Source: DASUMP01 sp036277635
Lineage (GTDB): Bacteria; Actinomycetota; Acidimicrobiia; IMCC26256; PALSA-610
Direction of reading: 5' to 3'
Assembly (NCBI GenBank): GCA_036277635.1
Contig: DASUMP010000086.1
Coordinates: forward strand, 1 to 23,549
DNA length: 23,549 nt
The notes below the pieces were generated by a model. The model saw nothing but the letters and a program-made list of their open reading frames with translations. It was not told where the DNA came from and made no database searches. Position 1 is the stretch's first letter, and every line of letters starts with the position of its first letter. The translations under genes and the position numbers were made by a program. This document shows positions 6,681-14,535 of the stretch, one piece after another.

Positions 6681-7813
6681 GCGCACCGGCTCTCGAACAC
6701 CGACAGGTCGCCGCGCGTGAGCGGCACGAGTCGTTCGACGAGCACGTCGTAGGAGAACTCGGCGACGGCGCGGTCGCGTGCGGCGCGACCCATCGCGGCG
6801 CGACGCCCGTCGTCGCGCAGGAGCGCGTCGAGCGCGTGGCGCACCGCGTCGACGTCGCGCGGCTCCACGACGAGACCGGTCTCGTCGTGGGCGACCGCCT
6901 CGTGCGAGCCGCCGCTGCGCCCCGCCACCGCGGGCACGCCCGCGGCGGCGGCTTCGAGGAACACGATGCCGAACCCCTCCGCTTCCAGGCCGCCCCACCG
7001 GTCGCGGCACAGCATCGCGAACACGTCGACGCAGCCGTAGAGCGCGGGGAGGTCGGCGTCGGCGACCCGGCCGAGGAACCGGACTCGCCCCGGCGCGTGC
7101 CGCGTCGCGAGGCCTTCGAGCCGCCGGCGGTCGCGCCCCGCCCCGCCGATGACGACGGTCACGTCGTCGAGCGCACCGGCGGCGCGCAGGAGCACATCGA
7201 ACCCCTTGCGGGGCACGAGGCGCGACACGCCGAGCACGACGGGCGACTCGACCGGGAGCCCGAACCGCGCGCGTGCGGCGCGGCGCGCGTCGACGTCGAG
7301 GGGCGCGAAGCGGGTGACGTCGACGCCCGGCGGGACCACGAGCGTCGGCAGCGCGGTGCGCGCGGCTCGCGCCGCCATGCGCGCCGGGTACTCCCCTGCC
7401 GCGACCACGCCCGCGGCGCCGCGCAGCACGCGCGCGGCCACGTGGCGCGACCCCGGGAACGTGCCGGGGACGGTGATCTCCGCGCCGTGCGCGACCACGA
7501 CGTAGGGCGCGGCGCGCAGCTTCGGGCCGATCGCGCCGAGCGGCAGCATCGGATCGAGGAACACGACGTCGGCGCCGACGTCGCGCGCGAGCCGGTCGAC
7601 CCGCCGCGCGAGCGCGGCGTGCGGGAGGAGCACCCGGGCGCGCTCGCGCTCGACACGGAAGTCTTGGCGCGCGTCCCACGCCGGCGCGCCCGGGTACGCG
7701 GTCGTGACGACGGTCGTCTCCTCCGGGGGGAGTCGCCGCCACAGCTCGTCGAGGTACGACTGGATGCCGCCGAGCTTCGGGGGGAAGTCGTTCGTCACGA
7801 GCAGCGACGTCAT
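6677..7813 (-). CDS. pimB': PimB'-like GDP-mannose-dependent phosphatidyl-myo-inositol mannosyltransferase (GT4)
   Basis: A 378-aa GT-B glycosyltransferase of family GT4. The N-terminal LLVTNDFPPKLGGIQSYL is nearly diagnostic of PimB', the alpha-mannosyltransferase that adds the second mannose to phosphatidylinositol monomannoside on the inner face of the membrane. The C-terminal half carries SRLVPRKGFDVLL and the nucleotide-sugar EX7E motif within EGFGIVFLEAAAAG, then the GGSHEAV segment. The start ATG is fixed by the conserved N-terminus; it lacks a Shine-Dalgarno and has a TAGCGT hexamer 8 nt upstream that contains the stop codon of the MFS gene. The neighbours resemble the Rv2184c-Rv2188c region, which supports the call. 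Another GT4 transferase remains possible because Acidimicrobiia lipids are poorly known. Confidence 0.85.
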   Translation of the reverse strand: MTSLLVTNDFPPKLGGIQSYLDELWRRLPPEETTVVTTAYPGAPAWDARQDFRVERERARVLLPHAALARRVDRLARDVGADVVFLDPMLPLGAIGPKLRAAPYVVVAHGAEITVPGTFPGSRHVAARVLRGAAGVVAAGEYPARMAARAARTALPTLVVPPGVDVTRFAPLDVDARRAARARFGLPVESPVVLGVSRLVPRKGFDVLLRAAGALDDVTVVIGGAGRDRRRLEGLATRHAPGRVRFLGRVADADLPALYGCVDVFAMLCRDRWGGLEAEGFGIVFLEAAAAGVPAVAGRSGGSHEAVAHDETGLVVEPRDVDAVRHALDALLRDDGRRAAMGRAARDRAVAEFSYDVLVERLVPLTRGDLSVFESRCA

Positions 7814-7821
7814 CGCCGGCG

Positions 7822-7827
7822 ACGCTA
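7822..7827 (-). promoter_or_regulatory. Predicted -10 hexamer for leaderless pimB' transcript, overlapping the MFS stop codon
   Basis: The minus-strand hexamer TAGCGT is followed by 8 nt and the ATG of the PimB'-like gene. Its first three bases are the TAG stop of the MFS gene. A 17-bp perfect palindrome (GCGGGGAC-c-GTCCCCGC, 7841-7857) covers the -35 position. Confidence 0.5.
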
Positions 7828-9024
7828 GGCGAGCGGCGGCGCGGGGACCGTCCCCGCCCGCCCACGATCGGGGCGGGTCGAGCGGCGCAGCACGGCGATG
7901 CCGATCACCGCACCGATGGTCCCCGCGAAGAACGCGCCCCGCTCGCCGGCGAGCGCGGCCGCGGTGCCGCAGATGACGCCACCGAGACCCTGCGACAGGT
8001 CGAAGAAGCTCGAGATCGTGCCGACCGACGACGCCCGCTCGTTGTCGGGCACCCCGTCGAGCGCGAGGAGCAAGAGCGCGGGATACATGAGCGACATCCC
8101 CCCGGCGAACACGATCGTGCCCACCACCAGGCCGGGGACGCTCGCCCACGCGGCCATGATCGCGGTGCCGACCGCGCCGAGCACGAGCGCGGCGCCGGCG
8201 GCGCGACGCGCGCCGAGCCGATCCGGGAGGCGCGCGCCGACCACGCGCACGACGAGGATCAGCGCGCCGTACAACAAGAAGATGCCACCGGCGTCGTCGA
8301 GGCCGATCTCGTCGACGTAGAGCGGCACGAACGCCGTGAAGCCGGCGAGGCCGAGCAGGCCGAGGAACAGCACGAGGCCGGGTCCGAGCGCGCGCGGATG
8401 GAGCAGCCGCGCCGGCGCCGCGGCGGTGCTCGTGCGCGCGACGTCGCGCGTCAGGAGCCCGACGCCACCGGCGACGAGCCCGAGCGCGGCCGACACGAGC
8501 CACACCGCGACGTAGCGATCGTCGCCGAGGACCGCCTCGCCGAGCGGTGGCCCGAACGCGAGCCCGCTGTACACCGCGACCGACCAGTAGCTGACGGCCT
8601 CGCCGCGTCGTTCGACCGGCGCGAGGTCGGTGATCATCGTGGCGGCGCCGACGAAGAACGCGGCCTCGCCCACGCCGCCCACGACGCGGGCGAGCACCAC
8701 CCACCACTGCGCCTCGACGAGCCCGTACGTGGCGGTCGCGACACCGACGACGACGCCGCCACCGACGATGAGGACGCGCCGGCCGATGCGGTCGCCGAGC
8801 CGGCCCGCGAACGGTCGGAGGAGCACCGCGCCGACGAAGAACGATCCCGTCGTCACGCCGACGGCGACGCTCCCGCCGCCGAGCACGTCCTCGACGTAGC
8901 GCGGCAACACCGGCAGCAGCATCGCGACCGACACGAAGTACGCGGTGCCCGCGGCGACGACGAGCACGAAGCGCCCGGTGAGGAGCCGCGGCCGGCGGTG
9001 CGGGACCGCCGCAGGGTCGGTCAT
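7825..9024 (-). CDS. Major facilitator superfamily (MFS) transporter
   Basis: A 399-aa protein with about 12 hydrophobic segments in two six-helix halves. The cytoplasmic loop 2-3 carries the MFS motif as GRLGDRIGRR, and the corresponding loop of the second half has ARLPDRLGARR. The N-terminal helix contains FVSVAMLLPVLPRYV, typical of drug:H+ antiporter-like members. The substrate cannot be read from sequence; efflux of hydrophobic compounds or uptake of a catabolic substrate are both possible. It begins 19 nt after the stop of the reductase gene and ends 11 nt before the PimB'-like start. The start ATG at 9022-9024 is the only one before the first helix. Confidence 0.87.
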   Translation of the reverse strand: MTDPAAVPHRRPRLLTGRFVLVVAAGTAYFVSVAMLLPVLPRYVEDVLGGGSVAVGVTTGSFFVGAVLLRPFAGRLGDRIGRRVLIVGGGVVVGVATATYGLVEAQWWVVLARVVGGVGEAAFFVGAATMITDLAPVERRGEAVSYWSVAVYSGLAFGPPLGEAVLGDDRYVAVWLVSAALGLVAGGVGLLTRDVARTSTAAAPARLLHPRALGPGLVLFLGLLGLAGFTAFVPLYVDEIGLDDAGGIFLLYGALILVVRVVGARLPDRLGARRAAGAALVLGAVGTAIMAAWASVPGLVVGTIVFAGGMSLMYPALLLLALDGVPDNERASSVGTISSFFDLSQGLGGVICGTAAALAGERGAFFAGTIGAVIGIAVLRRSTRPDRGRAGTVPAPPLA

Positions 9025-9043
9025 GTGCGCCCGTCCGGACGCA

Positions 9044-10240
9044 TCAGACGGTCGCGGTCGCGAGCGCGTCGTCCCACGACGCGCGCTCCGCGATCAGGCG
9101 CCGGACCGCCATGACCTGACGCGGCATCGTGAAGCCGAGCGCACCGACGACGCGGCCGCCCGCGCCGAACGCGGCGACGAACTTGCGCTCGTCGATCGAT
9201 CCGTGCAGGACGCGCATCTCGGCGTCGGCCGAGACCCGTCCGACGGTCTGCATCTTCACGTCGTACTGGTCCGACCACACGAACGGCACCGGCGCGAACG
9301 GTTCGCCGCCGTCGTCGCCGGCGAGCAACCGGTGCGCGGCGTGGACGCCTTGCTCGGTGGCGTTGGTCCAGTGCTCGAGCCGCATCGACTCGCCGTCGAA
9401 GAGCGGGTTCGGCCAGCGCGCGACGTCGCCGGCCACGACGATCCCGGGCGCGGCGAGGCACGTCTCGTCGGCGACGACGCCGTCGGCGATCGTGAGGCCG
9501 CTCCCCTCCAACCAGTCGGTGGCGGGCCGGACCCCGATGCCGACGACCACGACGTCGGCGGGCACGAAGGTGCCGTCGCCGAGGCGCACGCCTTCGACGC
9601 GCGTCGTGCCCTCGATGCCCGCGACCGCGGTCGACAGGCGCAGGTCGACGCCGTGGTCGCGATGGAGCCGCGCGCACACGTCGCCGAGGACGGGCCCGAG
9701 GCCGCGCACCATCGGTTGCGCGAGCCCTTCGAGCACGGTCACGTCGAGGCCGCGGCCGCGGCACGTCGCCGCGACCTCGGCGCCGATGAACCCGGCGCCG
9801 ACGACCACCACGCGCGGGCCGCGGTCGAGCGCGGCGCGGATCGCGAGCGCGTCGTCGAGGGTGCGCAACGTGTACAGCCCTTCGAGCTCGGGTTGGTCGG
9901 GCAGCGCGCGCGGTGTCGAGCCGGTCGCGAGCACCAGGCCGTCGAAGGCGACCCGGTCGCCGTCGTCGAGGTCGAGCGTCAGCGCCGCGACGTCGAGCCG
10001 CGTGGCCCGGGTGCCGGTGCGCACCTCGAGGTCGAGGTCGTCGATGCCCTGGCGGCGCAGCACGACGTCGTCGGCGTCGGCGTCGCCCGCGAGCAGCTGC
10101 TTCGACAGCGGCGGGCGGTCGTACGGGAGGTGCGGCTCGGCGCCGATCACGACGAGCCGGCCGTCGAAGCCGAGGCGGCGCAGGGTCTCGGTGGCGCGCA
10201 GCCCCGCGAGCGAGAACCCGACGACGGCGATCGTGCGCAC
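9044..10240 (-). CDS. FAD-dependent ferredoxin/rubredoxin reductase-like oxidoreductase
   Basis: A 398-aa two-dinucleotide-fold flavoprotein of the BphA4/ThcD class, which passes electrons from NAD(P)H to a ferredoxin serving oxygenases or P450s. Features are the FAD loop VVGFSLAG (6-13), PYDRPPLSK (39-47), LATGS (104-108), the NAD loop VVVGAGFIGAE (145-155), GDVARW (271-276) and a reductase C-terminal domain. The first glycine motif is atypical (GFSLAG, usually GGGxAG or GASLAG). I start it at GTG 10238-10240, which begins the FAD strand directly and has TAGCGT 8 nt upstream; an in-frame ATG at 10372 would overlap the divergent gene. No ferredoxin or P450 gene lies in the window, so its partner is elsewhere. 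Confidence 0.87.
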   Translation of the reverse strand: MRTIAVVGFSLAGLRATETLRRLGFDGRLVVIGAEPHLPYDRPPLSKQLLAGDADADDVVLRRQGIDDLDLEVRTGTRATRLDVAALTLDLDDGDRVAFDGLVLATGSTPRALPDQPELEGLYTLRTLDDALAIRAALDRGPRVVVVGAGFIGAEVAATCRGRGLDVTVLEGLAQPMVRGLGPVLGDVCARLHRDHGVDLRLSTAVAGIEGTTRVEGVRLGDGTFVPADVVVVGIGVRPATDWLEGSGLTIADGVVADETCLAAPGIVVAGDVARWPNPLFDGESMRLEHWTNATEQGVHAAHRLLAGDDGGEPFAPVPFVWSDQYDVKMQTVGRVSADAEMRVLHGSIDERKFVAAFGAGGRVVGALGFTMPRQVMAVRRLIAERASWDDALATATV

Positions 10241-10248
10241 GACGCCGG

Positions 10249-10254
10249 ACGCTA
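10249..10254 (-). promoter_or_regulatory. Predicted -10 hexamer for leaderless reductase transcript
   Basis: The minus-strand hexamer TAGCGT is followed by 8 nt (ccggcgtc) and the GTG of the reductase gene, with no Shine-Dalgarno. This supports GTG at 10240 as the start. The 116-nt divergent gap to the acyl-CoA synthetase holds, on the other strand, only a weak CATACT at 10286-10291. Confidence 0.5.
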
Positions 10255-10356
10255 CCGCGGGTGGCCCGAACCCTGACTGCGGCGTCATACTCGGCGGCCG
10301 CGCCCGACCGGCTCGCGTCGCGCGCGGCCGACCGCGTCCCGTCCCCCGGAGCGAAC

Positions 10357-12528
10357 ATGCCGAAGTCCTCACGACCCGCGACCGACGTGTCGGGTCGGCC
10401 GCTGCGTCTGCGCGACGTCGATCTCGACACGTTCTTGCACCCGCGGACGATCGCGGTGATCGGGGCGTCGGAGCAGTCGGCGAAGCCGAACACGGCGATG
10501 ACGCGCAAGTTTTCGACGTGGGCGGCCAACAACGGCGCCGCGTTCTACCCGGTGCACCCGCAGTACGAGACCGTGCTCGGTCACCGGTGCTACCGCAGCG
10601 TGTTCGACATCCCCGGCGACCTCGACCTCGCGATCATCCTCACCGGGCGCGCCGTCGACACGTTCGAGGAGGTGCTGCAGCGCAAGGCGAAGTTCGCGGT
10701 GATCTTCGCCGCGGGGTTCTCCGAGACCGGCCGCGACGGCGAAGCGCTCGAGGCGCGGCTCGCCGACCTCGTGGCGAGCGGCGACGTGCGCCTCCTGGGC
10801 CCGAACACGAACCTCAACGCGTTCGAGGACTTCCGCACCGACCTCGACGGGCCGTCGATCGCGCTGATCACGCAGTCGGGGCACCAGGGCCGACCCGTGT
10901 TCCAGGGCCAGGAGATCGGCATCCGGCTCACCCACTGGGCGCCCACCGGCAACGAAGTCGACCTCGAGTTCGCCGACTTCTGCCGCTACTTCGCCGACCA
11001 GCCCGACGTCGGCGTGATCGCGTGCTACATCGAAGGCTTCAAGGACGGCCGCACGCTGATGCTCGCCGCCGACCACGCGGCGCGCGCGAAGAAGCCGATC
11101 GTGATGGTGAAGGTCGGTCGCACCGAGGCCGGCGAGTCGATGGCCAAGTCGCACACCGGCCACCTCACCGGCTCCGACGCGGTGACCTCGGCCGTGTTCC
11201 GCCAGTTCGGCGTGACCCGCGTCGACGGTCTCGACGAGCTGCTCGAGGTGTCGGCCGCGCTCGCGCGCACGCGACCCGCGGCGACCCCCACGTGGGCCCG
11301 GCGCGGGCGCGAACCCGGGGTATGCGTGTACGCGATCTCCGGGGGCACCGGCGCGCACATGGCCGACATGGTCGCGGCCGCCGGCCTCGCGCTCCCCGAC
11401 CTGACGCCGGCGACGCAACGCCGCCTGCACGACGGCTTGATCCCGGCGTACCTGCGGGTGTCGAACCCGGTCGACTGCGGCGGACCGCCGGTGGCCGACG
11501 CGCGCGGCCGCCAGATCCTCGACGCGATCGTCGCCGACCCGAACGTCGACATGATCGTCATCCCGATCACCGGCGCGGTCGTCACGTTCAGCGAACCGTT
11601 CACGCGCGACATCGTCGAGGTGGCCGCCACCACCGACAAGCCGGTGTTCGTGATCTGGGGCGCGCCGTCGGGCACCGACGACACCTACTACCGGCGGCTG
11701 CTCGACGGCGGGCTGCCGGTGTTCCGCACGTTCGCGAACTGCGTCACCGCGATGCGCGCCTACGTCGACACGTGGTCGTTCGCGGCGCGGTACCGCTCGC
11801 CGTTCGCGAGCGCGCCCACCACGCCGCTGCCCGCGGCGGGCAAGGCGCGCCGTTTGCTCGCCGACCTCGCCCCGGGCGAAGCGCTCTCGGAGTGGGGGTC
11901 GAAGCAGCTCCTGAAGGCCTACGGCATCAAGACGTCGCGCGACCGCCTCTGCGACACCAAGCGGGCCGCGGTCGCGGCCGCCGAGGAGCTCGGGCTCCCG
12001 GTCGTGATGAAGGTGTCGTCGCCCGACCTGCTCCACAAGAGCGACACGGGTCTGGTCGCCGTCGGGGTGAGCACCGCCCGCGAGGTGCGCGACACCTACG
12101 ACACGCTCCTCGCGCGGGCGCGGCGCGCCGATCGGAAGGCGCGCATCGAAGGCGTGCTCGTCTGCGAGATGGTCGCTGACGGCGTCGAGACACTGGTCGG
12201 CGTCACACGCGACCCGCTGTTCGGGCCGGTCGTGACCGTCGGCCTCGGCGGCGTGTTCGTGGAGGTGCTCGGCGACGTGTCGTTCCGCGTGCCACCCTTC
12301 GACGCCGACGAAGCTCGGCGCATGGTCGACGAGCTCCAGGGTCGGGCGCTCCTGCGCGGCGTGCGCGGCGCGAAGCCGGTCGACGAGGAGGCCCTGATCG
12401 ACGTGATCATGAAGGTGCAGCGTCTCGCCCTCGACCTCGCCGGCGACGTCGCCGAGCTCGACGTGAACCCGTTGGTCGTGCGCCGCCGCGGTGCGGTCGC
12501 CCTCGACGCGCTGGTGGTGAAGGCATGA
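10357..12528 (+). CDS. NDP-forming acyl-CoA synthetase (ACD-type, CoA-binding plus ATP-grasp)
   Basis: A 723-aa fused acyl-CoA synthetase (NDP-forming). The N-terminal CoA-binding Rossmann domain starts at about residue 26 (HPRTIAVIGAS); two succinyl-CoA-ligase-like domains follow; the phosphorylated histidine motif reads SHTGHLTGSDAV with His266. An ATP-grasp_5 domain covers about 480-723 with MKVSSPDLLHKSDTG and GGVFVEVLGD. Such enzymes interconvert acid, CoA and ATP with acyl-CoA, ADP and Pi through a phosphohistidine. The loop normally SQSGALG reads SGHQGRP here (174-180), which marks a subfamily. The ATG at 10357 has GGAG about 6 nt upstream. It overlaps the crotonase start (ATGA), so it probably activates, or recovers energy from, the substrate handled by the next three genes. 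Confidence 0.85.
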   Translation: MPKSSRPATDVSGRPLRLRDVDLDTFLHPRTIAVIGASEQSAKPNTAMTRKFSTWAANNGAAFYPVHPQYETVLGHRCYRSVFDIPGDLDLAIILTGRAVDTFEEVLQRKAKFAVIFAAGFSETGRDGEALEARLADLVASGDVRLLGPNTNLNAFEDFRTDLDGPSIALITQSGHQGRPVFQGQEIGIRLTHWAPTGNEVDLEFADFCRYFADQPDVGVIACYIEGFKDGRTLMLAADHAARAKKPIVMVKVGRTEAGESMAKSHTGHLTGSDAVTSAVFRQFGVTRVDGLDELLEVSAALARTRPAATPTWARRGREPGVCVYAISGGTGAHMADMVAAAGLALPDLTPATQRRLHDGLIPAYLRVSNPVDCGGPPVADARGRQILDAIVADPNVDMIVIPITGAVVTFSEPFTRDIVEVAATTDKPVFVIWGAPSGTDDTYYRRLLDGGLPVFRTFANCVTAMRAYVDTWSFAARYRSPFASAPTTPLPAAGKARRLLADLAPGEALSEWGSKQLLKAYGIKTSRDRLCDTKRAAVAAAEELGLPVVMKVSSPDLLHKSDTGLVAVGVSTAREVRDTYDTLLARARRADRKARIEGVLVCEMVADGVETLVGVTRDPLFGPVVTVGLGGVFVEVLGDVSFRVPPFDADEARRMVDELQGRALLRGVRGAKPVDEEALIDVIMKVQRLALDLAGDVAELDVNPLVVRRRGAVALDALVVKA

Positions 12529-13367
12529 GCGACGCGACGACTCCAGCACCCGACGTCGACGAGGAGCTGCTGGCGCGCCTCGACGGCGGCGTGCTCTGGC
12601 TCACGATCAACCGCGCCGCGAGCGGCAACGCGATCCCCTACTACGTGCGCGACCGCTTGATCGAGCACTTCGAGCGCGCGCACACCGATCTCGCGGTGCG
12701 CGCGGTCGTGCTCACCGGCGCGGGCGACCGCCACTTCTGCACCGGCGCCGACCTCACCGTGCGACCCGAGCCCGAGCCGAAGCCCGACGGCGCACCCGAG
12801 CGCGTCGTCGGCAGCGCGATCGACATGATGCGCCAGGGGTTCCAGCGCCTGATGGAGCGCATGCTCGACTGCCAGAAGCCGATCGTGTGCGCGCTCAACG
12901 GCACGGCTGCGGGCGGCGGGTCGATGCTCGTGCTCGCGTCCGACCTCGTGGTCGCGGCCGACGACACGAAGATCATCCAGGTGTTCGTGCGCCGCGGGCT
13001 GATCCCCGACGGCGGTGTGGCGTACCTGCTGCCGCGCCTGGTGGGGATGCACGCGGCGAAGGAGCTGATCTTCTTCGGCGACGACCTGTCGGCTGTCGAC
13101 GCCCACCGGCTCGGGATCGTGAACCGGGTCGTGCCGCGCGCCGAGCTCGAAGCGACCACGCGCGAGTGGGCCGAGCGCCTCGCCGCCGGACCCACGAAGG
13201 CGATCGGCTGGGCGAAGAAGCTGCTGCACGACGCGTCGGAGATCTCCCGCACCGCGCTCCTCGAAGAAGAAGCGACGTTCGTCGAGCTCAACGTGAACAC
13301 CGCCGACGGCCAGGAGGGCGTCGCGGCGTTCCGGGAGCGCCGCCCGACGGAGTTCAAGGGCTGGTGA
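12525..13367 (+). CDS. Crotonase-fold enoyl-CoA hydratase/isomerase family protein
   Basis: A 280-aa crotonase-fold protein that binds an acyl-CoA thioester. The oxyanion-hole segments are FCTGADL (71-77) and NGTAAGGG (125-132). By eye alignment to rat mitochondrial hydratase, the two catalytic glutamates are replaced (Met134 and about Val154), while the loop GLIPDGG carries Asp162, as in PaaG-like and other isomerases of the fold. Canonical double-bond hydration is therefore doubtful; isomerisation, ring or C-C chemistry are alternatives. A Pro/Glu-rich insert follows the first oxyanion loop (PEPEPKPDGAPE, 81-92). It begins within the stop of the synthetase (ATGA) and ends 4 nt before the Ltp2-like gene. 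Confidence 0.85.
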   Translation: MSDATTPAPDVDEELLARLDGGVLWLTINRAASGNAIPYYVRDRLIEHFERAHTDLAVRAVVLTGAGDRHFCTGADLTVRPEPEPKPDGAPERVVGSAIDMMRQGFQRLMERMLDCQKPIVCALNGTAAGGGSMLVLASDLVVAADDTKIIQVFVRRGLIPDGGVAYLLPRLVGMHAAKELIFFGDDLSAVDAHRLGIVNRVVPRAELEATTREWAERLAAGPTKAIGWAKKLLHDASEISRTALLEEEATFVELNVNTADGQEGVAAFRERRPTEFKGW

Positions 13368-13371
13368 GCGC

Positions 13372-14535
13372 GTGACGACGCGCGTCGCCGACCGCACCGC
13401 AGTGGTCGGGATCGGCCAGACCGCGTTCGGCAAGGGCCTCGCCGACTCCGAGCTGTCCCTCGCGTGCCAGGCGGTCAGCGCCGCGCTCGACGACGCTGGG
13501 ATCGCGCCGAGCGAGGTCGACGGGCTCGCGTCGTTCAACATGGAGGCCGACCGCGAGGTCGACGTCGCCCGCAATGTCGGGCTCGGCGACATCACCTGGT
13601 TCGCGCAGGTCGGCTACGGCGGCGGCGCCGGCTGCGGCGTGGTCGGCCAAGCTGCGATGGCGGTCGCGACCGGCCAGTGCTCCGTCGCGGTCGCGTGGCG
13701 GGCGCGCAAGCGCGCCGACAAGACCAGCCGGCCGTGGGCGCAGGTGTCGCAGCGAATCACGGGTCACTGGCAGTGGAGCCGCCCGTTCGGGCTGATCCGG
13801 CCGGTCGACGAGATCGCGATGCTCACGCGCCGCTACATGCACGAGTACGGCGCGACGCGCGACCACCTCGCCAACGTCGCGCTCGCGTTCCGGAAGCACG
13901 CGAACCGCAACCCGGCCGCGACCATGCACGACAAGCCGCTGACGCGCGACGACTACATGGCCGCGCGCTGGATCTCCGAACCGCTCTGCCTGTTCGACAA
14001 CTGCCTCGAGACCGACGGGGCGCTCGCGGTCGTGATCACGTCGGCGGAACGAGCGCGCGACTGCGCACAGCCCCCCGTGTTGGTGCACTCGTTCGCGCAG
14101 GGCCTCCCCCCGCAGCACCAGACCATGACCAACTACTTCTGCGACGACCCGCTGCGCGGCCCGGGGTGGACCGCGGCTCGTCACCTGTGGGCGAACGCCG
14201 ACGTCGGCCCCGCCGACGTCAAGGTCGCACAGCTCTACGACGCGTTCAGCCCGCTCGTGCCACTGTCGCTGGAGGGCTACGGCTTCTGCGCGCGCGGCGA
14301 GGGCGGTCCGTTCACCGACGACGGCGGGATCGAGTGGCCGCACGGCCGGCTCCCGGTCAACACCTCCGGCGGCGGCATGTCGGAGGCGTACGTCCACGGC
14401 TTCAACCTCGTGCTCGAAGGGGTCCGGCAGATCCGCGGGACCTCGACGTGCCAGGTCGACAGCGCGGACGTGTCACTCGTCACGAGCGGCGAAGGCGTCC
14501 CGACCTCCGCCGTCGTGTTCACGAAGGCGCGCTGA
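13372..14535 (+). CDS. Ltp2-like thiolase-fold protein (steroid side-chain retro-aldolase family)
   Basis: A 387-aa thiolase-superfamily protein of the lipid-transfer-protein/SCP-x type. The sequence closely follows mycobacterial Ltp2 as I recall it: VGIGQTAFGK near the N-terminus, VGYGGGAGCGVV (80-91), QAAMAVATG, RRYMHEYGA, QLYDAFSP with Tyr289, and NTSGGGMSEAYVHG (330-343) with Tyr340. In Ltp2 the two corresponding tyrosines are the proposed acid/base residues for retro-aldol cleavage of a beta-hydroxyacyl-CoA, giving a ketone and a short acyl-CoA. The His of the classical thiolase NxxGG/GHP motifs is absent, which fits an aldolase rather than a thiolase. GTG start; the DUF35 partner follows with a 1-nt TGATG overlap, the usual pairing for these complexes. 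Confidence 0.86.
   Translation: MTTRVADRTAVVGIGQTAFGKGLADSELSLACQAVSAALDDAGIAPSEVDGLASFNMEADREVDVARNVGLGDITWFAQVGYGGGAGCGVVGQAAMAVATGQCSVAVAWRARKRADKTSRPWAQVSQRITGHWQWSRPFGLIRPVDEIAMLTRRYMHEYGATRDHLANVALAFRKHANRNPAATMHDKPLTRDDYMAARWISEPLCLFDNCLETDGALAVVITSAERARDCAQPPVLVHSFAQGLPPQHQTMTNYFCDDPLRGPGWTAARHLWANADVGPADVKVAQLYDAFSPLVPLSLEGYGFCARGEGGPFTDDGGIEWPHGRLPVNTSGGGMSEAYVHGFNLVLEGVRQIRGTSTCQVDSADVSLVTSGEGVPTSAVVFTKAR

Noticed and set aside
10286..10291. CATACT as -10 for the acyl-CoA synthetase gene
   Set aside because: Poor fit to TANNNT and no -35 at proper spacing; listed only as a weak candidate in the neighbouring entry.
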